From IMG/VR virus record IMGVR_UViG_3300047678_000831, positions 1-54,894 of that record: DNA of 54,894 nt; one strand, given 5' to 3'. This document shows positions 15,944 through 24,300 of this stretch, piece after piece. The first letter of the stretch is position 1, and each line of letters begins with the position of its first letter. The notes beneath the pieces are model-generated. The model made no database searches, was not told the DNA's origin, and worked only from the letters and a program-made list of their open reading frames with translations. The DNA comes from a virus. Made by a program: the position numbers and the translations under genes.

Positions 15944-15972
15944 TTGCGTTCGGTGTAAATAGTGTTTACATT
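15944..15972 (+). promoter_or_regulatory. Sigma70-type promoter inside the tRNA cluster
   Basis: TTGCGT, 17 bases, TACATT. Transcription would start at about 15979, the first base of the second Met tRNA. TGTAAA-N5-TTTACA (15954-15970) overlaps the -10 box, and CAAGGA-AG-TCCTTG (15933-15946) overlaps the -35, so the promoter may be regulated. Confidence 0.55.
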
Positions 15973-15978
15973 CACGTC

Positions 15979-16055
15979 CGTGACGTAGCGCAGCCTGGTA
16001 GCGCGCTGGGCTCATAACCCAGAGGTCGCCGGTTCGAAGCCGGCCGTCGCAACCA
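15979..16055 (+). tRNA. Initiator tRNA-fMet (CAT)
   Basis: Has the defining initiator features: a C1.A72 mismatch, three G:C pairs GGG/CCC in the anticodon stem around CTCATAA, a D-loop AGCCTGGTA, and the 3' end CGCAACCA as in Escherichia coli fMet tRNA. The 11:24 pair is C:G rather than the A:T of E. coli. It follows a dedicated promoter. Confidence 0.88.
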
Positions 16056-16097
16056 AACACCAAGCCATGAACGCCTCCCTGCCACGACCTTCTATCT

Positions 16098-16175
16098 CTG
16101 GGTGTAATGTCAGCCCGGTAGACGGCCGCCCTCGGAAGGCGGAGGCCGCTGGTTCAAATCCAGCCACCCAGACCA
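16098..16175 (+). tRNA. tRNA-Pro (CGG)
   Basis: Anticodon stem CCGCC/GGCGG with loop CTCGGAA, acceptor CTGGGTG/CACCCAG, encoded CCA. Confidence 0.85.
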
Positions 16176-16213
16176 GCCTATCGCGATTGAGTCGATCCCG
16201 ACTCTCGTATTGA

Positions 16214-16229
16214 CGCTCCGTTCGGAGCG
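16214..16229. repeat. Hairpin overlapping the 5' end of a tRNA
   Basis: CGCTCCG-TT-CGGAGCG is a perfect 7-base hairpin that includes the first six bases of the next tRNA. It could compete with the acceptor stem or mark a processing site. Confidence 0.4.
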
Positions 16230-16310
16230 GACGCCCATTTGGTAGGGCACGCGGCCGTAACCAGCAGGTCGGCTAGTTCCGTCGAGGTTCGACTCCTCGT
16301 CGCTCCACCA
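16224..16310 (+). tRNA. Possible tRNA-Tyr (GTA), degenerate
   Basis: Acceptor GGAGCGG with TCGCTCC, D-stem GCCC/GGGC and T-stem CGAGG/CCTCG are good, and a long variable region fits a class II tRNA such as Tyr. The anticodon arm is poor: three of five stem pairs, loop CCGTAAC with C at 33. The identity is uncertain and it may not be functional. Confidence 0.45.
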
Positions 16311-16317
16311 AGTGCAC

Positions 16318-16394
16318 GAGCCGTTGGCGAAATCGGCAAACGCGCCTTCCTCAAGAGAAGTCAACTCCAGGTTCGAGTCCTGGACGGCTCACCA
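16318..16394 (+). tRNA. tRNA-Leu (CAA)
   Basis: Acceptor GAGCCGT/ACGGCTC, loop CTCAAGA with anticodon CAA, Leu-type D-arm (TGGCG...ACGC), encoded CCA. The variable arm is unusually short for Leu. Confidence 0.75.
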
Positions 16395-16402
16395 AAATCA
16401 CA

Positions 16403-16479
16403 GCCCCGCTGGCGGAATTGGCATACGCGCAGGTCTCAGAAACCTGATTCTCCCGGTTCGAGTCCGGGGTGGGGCACCA
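16403..16479 (+). tRNA. tRNA-Leu (CAG)
   Basis: Anticodon stem CAGGT/ACCTG with loop CTCAGAA, acceptor GCCCCGC/GTGGGGC, encoded CCA. The variable arm is short here too. It reads CTG, usually the main Leu codon of high-GC genomes. Confidence 0.82.
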
Positions 16480-16485
16480 GACACT

Positions 16486-16577
16486 GGACGGTTGGCAGAG
16501 CGGTAATGCACCGGTCTTGAAAACCGAGATGGTCAGCGAACCTGGCCGCGTGGGTTCGATCCCTACACCGTCCGCCA
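16486..16577 (+). tRNA. tRNA-Ser (TGA)
   Basis: Class II tRNA of 92 bases. Acceptor GGACGGT/ACCGTCC, loop CTTGAAA with anticodon TGA, discriminator G, encoded CCA. Confidence 0.85.
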
Positions 16578-16583
16578 ACACAT

Positions 16584-16673
16584 GGGAAGTTGCCCGAGTG
16601 GCAAGGGGCCGGCTTGCTAAGCCGAGGCCGGTGCGCAAGCGCCGCGGAGGTTCGAACCCTCCACTTTCCGCCA
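16584..16673 (+). tRNA. tRNA-Ser (GCT)
   Basis: Class II tRNA. Acceptor GGGAAGT/ACTTTCC, anticodon stem CCGGC/GCCGA with loop TTGCTAA, discriminator G, encoded CCA. It ends 9 bases before a late promoter. Confidence 0.82.
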
Positions 16674-16682
16674 ATCGCTGAC

Positions 16683-16723
16683 CGGTAAGCCGCGTCGAAC
16701 AGCAGGCGGCGCGTGGCGACACT
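16683..16723 (+). promoter_or_regulatory. Late-type promoter, copy C (CGGTAAG-N28-GACACT)
   Basis: CGGTAAG at 16683-16689 and GACACT at 16718-16723. The ATG follows after five bases with no Shine-Dalgarno sequence. It separates the tRNA genes from the large polyvalent genes. Confidence 0.7.
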
Positions 16724-16728
16724 GCCGC

Positions 16729-19116
16729 ATGCCCGACGCCAAGCGCTTTGCTTCCGGTGTGCGCGCCCAGCTCGACGGCTGCGACAAGTTCGCTGCCGCG
16801 ATGACGGGCGCGCACTGCGCTGCCACGAGCACGTGGAACAGGCGCCGGCAGCCCACGCTGGCCCAGCAGATGGCCGGCAACTACGCCAAGGGCACCATCG
16901 GCTGGCACGGCCTGACGCTGCGCATCGAGAACCCGGCGCACACCGTGCGCGAGGGAACCGATCCCGACGGCAGGTCGTGGCGCAACGTCATGGCTGCGCA
17001 CTACGGCGAGATCCTTGGCACCGTCGGAGCGGACGGGGACGCGGTAGACATCTTCATCGGTCCGTTCCCTGAGTCGCCCCAGGCCTGGGTGCTCAACCAA
17101 CGCGACCACCTCGGCGGCTTCGACGAGCACAAGGTGCTGGTCGGGTTCCCCGATGCCGAGGCCGCGGTTAGTGCCTACCGCGCCAGCTACAGCCCCGGCT
17201 GGGATCGCTACGGCGAGCCCATCCCCATGACCGCGACGCAGCTCAAGCGCTGGCTGAAGAGCGGTGACACCACCATCGAACTGACCCCTGACGCTGTCCC
17301 TGCGGAGAACGACATGCCCAACTCAACCAACCTCGGCCGCGTCTTCTGGGATTCGGCCGCGATGCCGGCCTCCGGTCGCACGCTCGCGTCGGTGCTGTAC
17401 GAAATCCGTCTGGACGACGCCGCGGACGGCCTCACGCTCGACGCCATGACCATGGCCGACGTGGTCGAGGGCCAGGAACTGGTCGTGCTCGACGCGCTGG
17501 TCACGATTGCCGGCCGGCTCCAGCCCAAGATGCTGTCGCTGCAGCGAATCATGGAGGCAGCCGCGGGCGAGGTGAAGCCTGTCGCCATGCAGATCAGCGA
17601 GCCCATGCGCCGCTTCGGTGGCGCGCACGTGGCGGTGATCTACGAGCTGAGCGACGGGCAAACCATCACGGTGTGGTTCCACAACCCGGACAGCACGCCC
17701 AACATGCTCAGCCCAGCCGATGAGCTTGTGAGCTGGAAGTGGCAGCTCAACAAGAAGGACATCACCATCGTGGTGGCGCCGGAGTCGGGATCCGACCTGA
17801 ACCTGCGCGAGGTCGCGCGCCGGATCATGCGCCTGGCCGAGAAGAACTCGGCAGCCTTCGCGAAGGCCAACGCAAAGCGCGCCGAGACCATGGCCGAGCT
17901 GACGGCCCTCAAAGGCAAGCTGGCCGAGCGCCAGGAGGTGCTGCGCGGCCTGCTGGTGCAGGTGGAGGCCGAGCGCGCGGCAGTGGCCGACCGGGCGGCG
18001 CTGGCGGCCAATCCGCTCTGGAAGCGAGGCAACTTCGATCCGACGACCGCGGCGAACTACGCGCTGATCCATGCGGCCGGCGAGGAAGCGCTGCTGTACT
18101 GGCAGGACGAACTGGACGACATGTTCAGCCGCCGGATCGTCGCGGTGCGCAACGCACTGCGCGCGCTCGGCTGGGAGGCCGAGGTCGGCGCGCCTATGGG
18201 AAAGGGCAACTACTTCGCAGTCACCAGCATGACGCACATCGGCTCGGGCCGCAACGTGGTGGCCGTGTCGTGGGAGATCATGGGGGTGACCGGGTTCTTC
18301 ATGAGCGACGACCTGTCGCGCACTCCTGAGGAACTGGCCGCCGGCATCGACTTGGGGCTGATCAGCTTCCTGGCCCAGAAGAGCGCGCAGGAAGCGGCGG
18401 CAGCAGCCGTCCAGCCGGACCCGCAGCCGGCCGCGCAACCGGAGCCCCAAGTGGTGCCCGCGCCGGTGGTGGACGAGCCCATCGTCGAACCGGCGCCGGC
18501 GGCAGCCGCGGCCAACGTGCCGGAGCCTGATGGCTTCGCCGACTGGATTGCCGAGGTCAAGCACGTCCTCGTCGACCTCGGCAAGACCGAAGACGAGGCC
18601 ACCGCGATGATCGCCGCGGCCGATGCCAACGACCTCAAGAACAAGGCTGCGTCAAGCTACGAGCCGACTACCGCGGTGTATGTGCTCTGGGGCCTGGACG
18701 TGCCGGGCTACCTGCTGGCCAAGCAGCAGGCCGAAGAAGCAGCGGCTGCCGCGGCAGTGGAGTCGGCGAAACAGGCCGCGGAGGCGGAAGCGGCGCGTGT
18801 GCAGGCGGAGGCCGATGCGGCTGCCGCGGCTCAGGCTGCCGCTGCGCTCGAAGCGCCCACGGTCGTCGAAGTGCCGGCTGTGGCGGAGCCTGAGCCTTCA
18901 GTGGTCCCGCCGGTGGCGGTGGAATCGGCCGAGACGCAGTTCCTGCGCGAGGTCAGCGCCGGCGCGCACGACGCATTGGAGGCCGCTGACCTGCTGGACA
19001 AGATCGAGGCCACGGTGGCGAAGCTGCAAGCCGACGGCCTGCTGGCTGGCGACATTGACACGCTGGCCGGCCAGGCCATCGACCACTGGGCCGAATTGGA
19101 GGCCGCGGAGGCCTGA
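16729..19116 (+). CDS. Polyvalent anti-restriction protein, InPase plus DarA-like
   Basis: A 795-residue multidomain protein. Residues about 50-150 match the phage inorganic-pyrophosphatase-like polyvalent domain (GLTLRIENPAHTVREGTD, then AHYGEILGTVGADGDAVDIF). Residues about 285-420 match the C-terminal domain of P1 DarA (VIYELSDGQTITVWFHN, then WKWQLNKKDITIVVAPESG). A further domain at about 425-545 is unknown. Residues 550-640 are Pro/Ala-rich, followed by an alanine-rich coiled coil (about 660-710) and a short helical domain. In P1, DarA is packaged and injected to block type I restriction. The gene is likely leaderless and first in its unit. Confidence 0.75.
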   Translation: MPDAKRFASGVRAQLDGCDKFAAAMTGAHCAATSTWNRRRQPTLAQQMAGNYAKGTIGWHGLTLRIENPAHTVREGTDPDGRSWRNVMAAHYGEILGTVGADGDAVDIFIGPFPESPQAWVLNQRDHLGGFDEHKVLVGFPDAEAAVSAYRASYSPGWDRYGEPIPMTATQLKRWLKSGDTTIELTPDAVPAENDMPNSTNLGRVFWDSAAMPASGRTLASVLYEIRLDDAADGLTLDAMTMADVVEGQELVVLDALVTIAGRLQPKMLSLQRIMEAAAGEVKPVAMQISEPMRRFGGAHVAVIYELSDGQTITVWFHNPDSTPNMLSPADELVSWKWQLNKKDITIVVAPESGSDLNLREVARRIMRLAEKNSAAFAKANAKRAETMAELTALKGKLAERQEVLRGLLVQVEAERAAVADRAALAANPLWKRGNFDPTTAANYALIHAAGEEALLYWQDELDDMFSRRIVAVRNALRALGWEAEVGAPMGKGNYFAVTSMTHIGSGRNVVAVSWEIMGVTGFFMSDDLSRTPEELAAGIDLGLISFLAQKSAQEAAAAAVQPDPQPAAQPEPQVVPAPVVDEPIVEPAPAAAAANVPEPDGFADWIAEVKHVLVDLGKTEDEATAMIAAADANDLKNKAASSYEPTTAVYVLWGLDVPGYLLAKQQAEEAAAAAAVESAKQAAEAEAARVQAEADAAAAAQAAAALEAPTVVEVPAVAEPEPSVVPPVAVESAETQFLREVSAGAHDALEAADLLDKIEATVAKLQADGLLAGDIDTLAGQAIDHWAELEAAEA

Positions 19117-19123
19117 CCGACCA

Positions 19124-21214
19124 ATGGACGAAGACCTGAAGTCCCTGCTCGCGGGCGCGCCCAGCGCCACCGTCAAGCTCAAACTCGCGCGTGCCATCCT
19201 CGCTGAGCGCGAAGCCGCGGGTCTGCCTACCGATCCGGCTGCGACATGGGCGCGCCTGGTGGAAGCCGCCAGCGGCGACCAGCGGCTGGCCGGCAAGGCT
19301 TACCTGAAGCTGCTGCAGGGTCGGTCAGTGGAAACGGTGATCGGCCCCGTGCTGATCACAGGCAAGACCTCCGAGAAGATGCGCGCCGGGTTCTCGAAGG
19401 AGGGCCTCAAGCCTCGGCTTGTCCCCTACGTTCCCCACATCCTGCGGGGTACCTACCTGGGTGGACAACAGAGCACGAAGCAACGGTCGGATGGCATCAC
19501 CGCCTTCTACTACTTCGCGGCGGCCGTCAACCTCGGCGACATGACGGTGACGGCCGGCGTCTCCGTTGGCGAGTCGATGCGGGGCCAGAAGGTGCTCACC
19601 GCTTACGAGCTGGCCGACGAGATGCACGGCCTGTGGGCTGAAAGAACAAAAGGCACCTCGGTTTACCCGGGTCCAGAACCCGGGGGCGAGGTGCCTTCGG
19701 CCGTCGAGCCGAAGCTCGACGACGTTGGCAGTATGCCGAGCGCCGACGGCGGGGTCAACTTCGCCGAGATCGAGGGGCTGGACTTCGAGATCCTGCAGGT
19801 GCTGGACGCGGCAGGGGCCCACATGCCAGAGCTGGAAGATCGGCCGAGCGTGAGCGCCGCGGTCGTCGCGCTCGAGGTGGCGCTCGACACCCTGACCACG
19901 AACGAGCCCATCAACCGTGCCGATGGCAAGAGCGCCCAGGCCGAGTTGGAAGCCAGGAGCGCTGCCGAGATGAAGACCGCCCTCGAACTGCTGCGTTTCG
20001 ACGCGGTGGAGTTGACACCAGAACAGGAGGCTCTGTGCCGCCAGAAGTACGAGGACTACTTCCACAAGATCGCAGCTACCGTCAGCTACTCCCAGTGGCG
20101 CAGCATCTGGCGGTACGCGCTGAGGTCCACCGCTTCGGGCGCGGTTCTGGACGCAGTGCCCGACCTGGCGGCCCTTCGCGCGGCCATTGCATCAGCGGCG
20201 AGCGCGGCCGACAAGCTGGCGGCGGCCCGGGCGCTTCAGCAGGCGCGTGCGGCCCGGGAGGCGGTGCCCGTTCCGGCCACGCGCGCGGACGGGATCAAGG
20301 CCCTGACCTCGATCAAGCCCTTCCTCAGCAGCGCGCAGTTCAGCACGATGCGCGGCCTGATGGAGGGGGAGGAGGGGCAGTACTTCGTCGACAAGGCCAT
20401 CGAGATGGCCAAGTTGATCGACGCCATGCCGGCCACATACAAACAGGACGGGATGGGCGATGCCGCAGTGGTGTGGCTCCACTACTTCAAGGGCAGCGGC
20501 GACTGGTGGATCACCGAGAAGGACGTGGACGGCGGCGTCGATCAGGCCTTCGGCCTGGCCGATCTGTACGGCGACGGCGGGGAGATGGGCTACATCAGCA
20601 TCCGCGAGCTGGTGCAACACGGGGTGGAACTGGATCTGCACTTCCAGCCGCGTCCGCTCAGCGTGGTGAGGGCCAAGGATCAAGCCCAGCAGCAGGAAGC
20701 TCCTCTGCCGTCCGAGCCGTCCGTGGCCACGGTCGCCGTTCAACACTCGGACCTGCCCGCGCTTGCCGATAGGGTTGCTGAAGCCATGCGCGGCCAGGCA
20801 TCTGACCTTCTGGCCCAGTCCGAGACGGACTGGCAGGGCTACAGCGCAGCCGTGGCCCAGACCGTCCAAGCCATCGACAGCGGCACGATCTTCGTCCTCG
20901 GCGAGCCGGAGCACTTCGCCGGCATGGTGCGCGACCGGCTGCGTGTCTTTGTCCAAACGCAGCCGATCACCACCGCGGCCGAGTTCCACACCCGCCTGAA
21001 GGACGCGCTCGGCCAGGGCGCAGGGTCTCGCAACGCCGACCTCGCCATGCTCGCGCAGATCACCGCCGGCACGCACCCGCGCATGCTGGAGCCCGAGCTG
21101 TCCGACGAGATCGAAGGCGCGCTTGCGCGCTGGCCCGGTGACAGCGAGATCGAGCGCGCCGTGGAGGCCGCGATCCTGACCTACAGCAGCGGCGCCATCA
21201 GCGCGACGGCATGA
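19124..21214 (+). CDS. Polyvalent protein with BECR-like and DUF2958-like domains
   Basis: A 696-residue protein starting 7 bases after the previous stop. Residues about 65-165 (GPVLITGKTSEKMRAGF to AGVSVGESMRGQK) resemble a large-polyvalent-protein nuclease-fold domain of the BECR/LPD type. Residues about 433-520 (ATYKQDGMGDAAVVWLHYF, ITEKD, GEMGYISIRELVQHGVELDL) match DUF2958, a domain found in plasmid and phage anti-defence proteins. The parts between and after are helical. A strong hairpin lies in the linker at 19650-19697. Proteins of this type are often injected with the DNA. Confidence 0.65.
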   Translation: MDEDLKSLLAGAPSATVKLKLARAILAEREAAGLPTDPAATWARLVEAASGDQRLAGKAYLKLLQGRSVETVIGPVLITGKTSEKMRAGFSKEGLKPRLVPYVPHILRGTYLGGQQSTKQRSDGITAFYYFAAAVNLGDMTVTAGVSVGESMRGQKVLTAYELADEMHGLWAERTKGTSVYPGPEPGGEVPSAVEPKLDDVGSMPSADGGVNFAEIEGLDFEILQVLDAAGAHMPELEDRPSVSAAVVALEVALDTLTTNEPINRADGKSAQAELEARSAAEMKTALELLRFDAVELTPEQEALCRQKYEDYFHKIAATVSYSQWRSIWRYALRSTASGAVLDAVPDLAALRAAIASAASAADKLAAARALQQARAAREAVPVPATRADGIKALTSIKPFLSSAQFSTMRGLMEGEEGQYFVDKAIEMAKLIDAMPATYKQDGMGDAAVVWLHYFKGSGDWWITEKDVDGGVDQAFGLADLYGDGGEMGYISIRELVQHGVELDLHFQPRPLSVVRAKDQAQQQEAPLPSEPSVATVAVQHSDLPALADRVAEAMRGQASDLLAQSETDWQGYSAAVAQTVQAIDSGTIFVLGEPEHFAGMVRDRLRVFVQTQPITTAAEFHTRLKDALGQGAGSRNADLAMLAQITAGTHPRMLEPELSDEIEGALARWPGDSEIERAVEAAILTYSSGAISATA
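19650..19697. repeat. Strong nested hairpin inside a coding region
   Basis: Outer arms AAGGCACCTCG and CGAGGTGCCTT are perfect over 11 bases; inside them ACCCGGGT and AACCCGGG pair again. It looks like a terminator stem but lies in frame in the linker after the first domain of the polyvalent gene, preceded by a short A-rich run. Confidence 0.7.
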
Positions 21215-21264
21215 AGCTGCTGACCTTCGACGGTCGCGTCGTGGCCGTGGACTACGGGAACTGA
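21211..21264 (+). CDS. Possible 17-residue leader or tiny gene
   Basis: An ATG overlapping the previous stop (ATGA) opens a short frame encoding MKLLTFDGRVVAVDYGN. The overlap suggests translation by coupling. It has no known homologue and ends five bases before a late promoter, so it may be only a remnant. Confidence 0.25.
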   Translation: MKLLTFDGRVVAVDYGN

Positions 21265-21268
21265 CGTT

Positions 21269-21309
21269 CGGTAACGCCGGCGGATCGCGGCATCCGCTGT
21301 CAGGACACT
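21269..21309 (+). promoter_or_regulatory. Late-type promoter, copy H (CGGTAAC-N28-GACACT)
   Basis: CGGTAAC at 21269-21275 and GACACT at 21304-21309. The methyltransferase-helicase gene follows 64 bases later with AGAGGAAA before its ATG, so this transcript has a leader. Confidence 0.6.
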
Positions 21310-21373
21310 CAAGCCCATAGCGCCTGCGCTCGCGCGCAAAGAGCAGCGAGGCGACCCCCACCAGAGGAAATCC

Positions 21374-24300
21374 ATGTCCGCACTGAAGAGCGAGGCCGGC
21401 GGCCCGCGTGTCTCCACCAACACGCTGGTCGCACTCGATGCGGTCGCCATCGCGCCCACCGAGTTGTCCCCGCTGCAGCGACTGAAGCTGACGCGCGACC
21501 TGTTGGAGGTACGCCTGGCGCTGAGCAAGTCGCCGCCCCTCATGGAGCGCCTGAAACTCGCACGTCGACTGTTGGAACTGCGCGTGGCGCTGGGCCAGGC
21601 CGTACCGAACCAGGTGGCGGCCAACGACATAGAGCCGCGGCCGGAGGTGTCGGCTGAGCGGACCAGCACCGCGCAGTTCTTCGACTTCGACGACGACCGC
21701 AAACCGGCCCAGCGCAAGCGCGACAACGCAGCGGCCATGGCCTTGATCAAGGCGGTCGATGCCGGCGAGATCGGCGAGCTGACCGACGATCAGAAGGCGG
21801 TGCTGGCCAAGTACAGCGGTACCGGCGGCAACCTGGTGGGCGCCGACGGCAAGAAGGGCAGCGCCTACGAGTACTACACCCCGAAGCCGATAGCCGAGGG
21901 TGCTTGGGCTCTGCTGCGCGATATGGGCTTCGAGGGCGGCAACGTGCTCGACCCGTGCAGCGCGACAGGCGTCTTCGGCGCCACCGCTCCGGTGAACGCC
22001 GCCGTCGATGCGGTCGAGCTGAATGAGACCTCCGGCCGGGTCAACCAACTGGTGAACGACGGTCCTGGATACAAGACCACCATCGCGCCATTCGAGCAGG
22101 TGGCCGCGGCGACCCCGGACGAGACCTACGACGCGGTCATCTCGAACGTGCCTTTCGGCGAGGTGTCTGACCGCGGCGGCAACCAGTTCAAGGACACGCG
22201 CTACCGCGACGAGCCGATCCAGAACTACTTCATCCTGCGCGGCCTGGAGAAGCTCCGCCCGGGCGGCCTCGCGGCCTTCATCACGCCGCCGCGGTGCATG
22301 TCCGGCAAGGGCGGCAAGGAAGAGTCCCTGCGCCAGCGCACCAGCTACCTTGCCGAGTTCATGGGCGCCTACAGGCTGCCCAACAAGGTCTTCGGGACCG
22401 CTGCCGCGGACACGATGACGGACCTGATCGTCTTCCGCAAGTTCAAGCGGCCGGTGCTGGACAAGATCGCTGAGTTGCGGGAGCAGAACCCCCAGGCGCT
22501 GATCGACGCGAAGGTCATCTGGCAGAAGTTCATCGGCGGCACTTACTTCGCCGGCGAGGGCCTGCGCTTCGTTCTGGGTACGCCGGCGCGAGCGAAAGGC
22601 CGCTTCGGCGAGCGTGATGTACTGAACTCCGAGCTCAGCGTCGCGGAGATCGCCAAGCTGCTGCATCGGTTCCCCGAATCGCGGATCGACTGGGCGGCGC
22701 TCGATGCAGCGGAGACCGTGCCCACGATCTACCGCGACGGCGACACCATCGCGCACGCTGGCCAGACGCTTCAGATGGTCGGTGGCCGCTGGCGCGTGCT
22801 GCAGTCCAGTGCCGACGACGACTCAGCGGCCAGGCTGTCCGAGACCATCGCCAAGCTCAGCACACCGCTGGGCGCGGTCAATGCGGGCATCCTGTACCGC
22901 GAGGCCCAGCAGGCCCACCAAGCCATGGTGGACAGCGCGCAGGCGCTGGACGTGCCCGACTGGCTGCGCGGCCTCCTGGCCCAGCTTCAGCGGGTGCAGG
23001 CCGGCGCGCGCGAGTCGGCGTGGATGACCTCGATTGTTGGCCTGGCCATCGACCAAGCCCGCGACGAGCGGCAGGCCGAGGAGTCGGGCTTCAACTACTT
23101 GGAGGGCTACCCGGCCCTGTCCGAGGCCATGATGCGTGTGGCCGCGGACGCCAAGAAGCCGCTCGCAGGGCTGCCGGCGTCGGTCAAGTCGGCGATCCGA
23201 AACATCGGCGTCCACTACAGCCACGCAGGCGGCTATTCGGCGGTGTGGCGCGGCGATGTGGCAGTGGCCGCGGACACCCGCACGGAGGCGCAGAAGTTCG
23301 AGGCCGAGCGCTATCAGTCCGGCGGCGGGGCGTTCATTCCGCTGGCCAGCGCCAAGGCGGTGTACGGCGCGGACTTCGATTCGCTGGCGGGCGATGACTG
23401 GTGCGTCAGCGCGGACGGCCAGAGCGTGGCCAAGGCGGACGACTACTACGTCGGCAACTACGCGGACTTCCTGGAGCGCATCAACGCCGACATCGCCGGC
23501 GCCACCGACGACATGGTGCGGTCCAAGCTGCTGCGCCAGAAGCAGGCGGCCGAGTCGCGCCTGTTGCGCGGCGATCCGTCGGCGATGCACTTCACGCTGT
23601 TTACCCCGTTCGTGACGATGGAAGAGCGCGCGGAGTTCCTGCGCCGCTTCGTCGATCCCCGGTTCGCGGTGGCGTTCGACGAGAAGACCGGCGCCCCGAT
23701 CATCACCATCGAGTTCGTCGGCGGCCCGAAGACGGAGCGCGAGAAGTTGCTCCGCCGGTTCGCGCTTTACCTCAGCGGCAACCGGCTCACCCTCGGTGGC
23801 ATCGACGTTCGCAACGAACAGGAGGCCATCAAGTCGCTGCGCGCCATCGCCTCGACCGCGGCGGCGCAGTTCAACTCCTGGGCGAAGGCGAACCCGATCA
23901 TCATGGGGCGCCTGTCCGACCTGGCCAACGATCCGCGGCGCATCTACTTCCGCCAGGTCGATGACGACTCGCCGCTGGACATCCCGGGTCTCAACCCGGC
24001 GTGGAAGACCCACGGCTACCAAGCGGCCTGGGTTCGCAAGATGGGCCGCGAATTCGGCGGCATCAACGGCGACGATGTCGGCTTGGGCAAGACCTCGCAG
24101 GGCCTGATCGCTGCCCAGCATGCGCACGCCATCGGCACCAAGCAGAAGACGATGATCGTGGTCCCGAACTCCGTGCTGTCGAACTGGCGCAAGGAGGCGG
24201 CCCGGGTCTACAGCAGTACCGACGACTGCCTCTACGTCGGCTTGAAAGCCGACAAGGCCGGGGAACTCAAGACCGATCCGTCTTCCTACGATGCGGACCT

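Noticed and set aside
16500-16506. CGGTAAT as another late promoter copy
   Set aside because: It is part of the tRNA-Ser D-arm and has no hexamer at the right distance.
15072-16673. A phage attachment site in the tRNA cluster
   Set aside because: No integrase gene nearby and complete tRNAs with no repeated 3' part that fits an att core.
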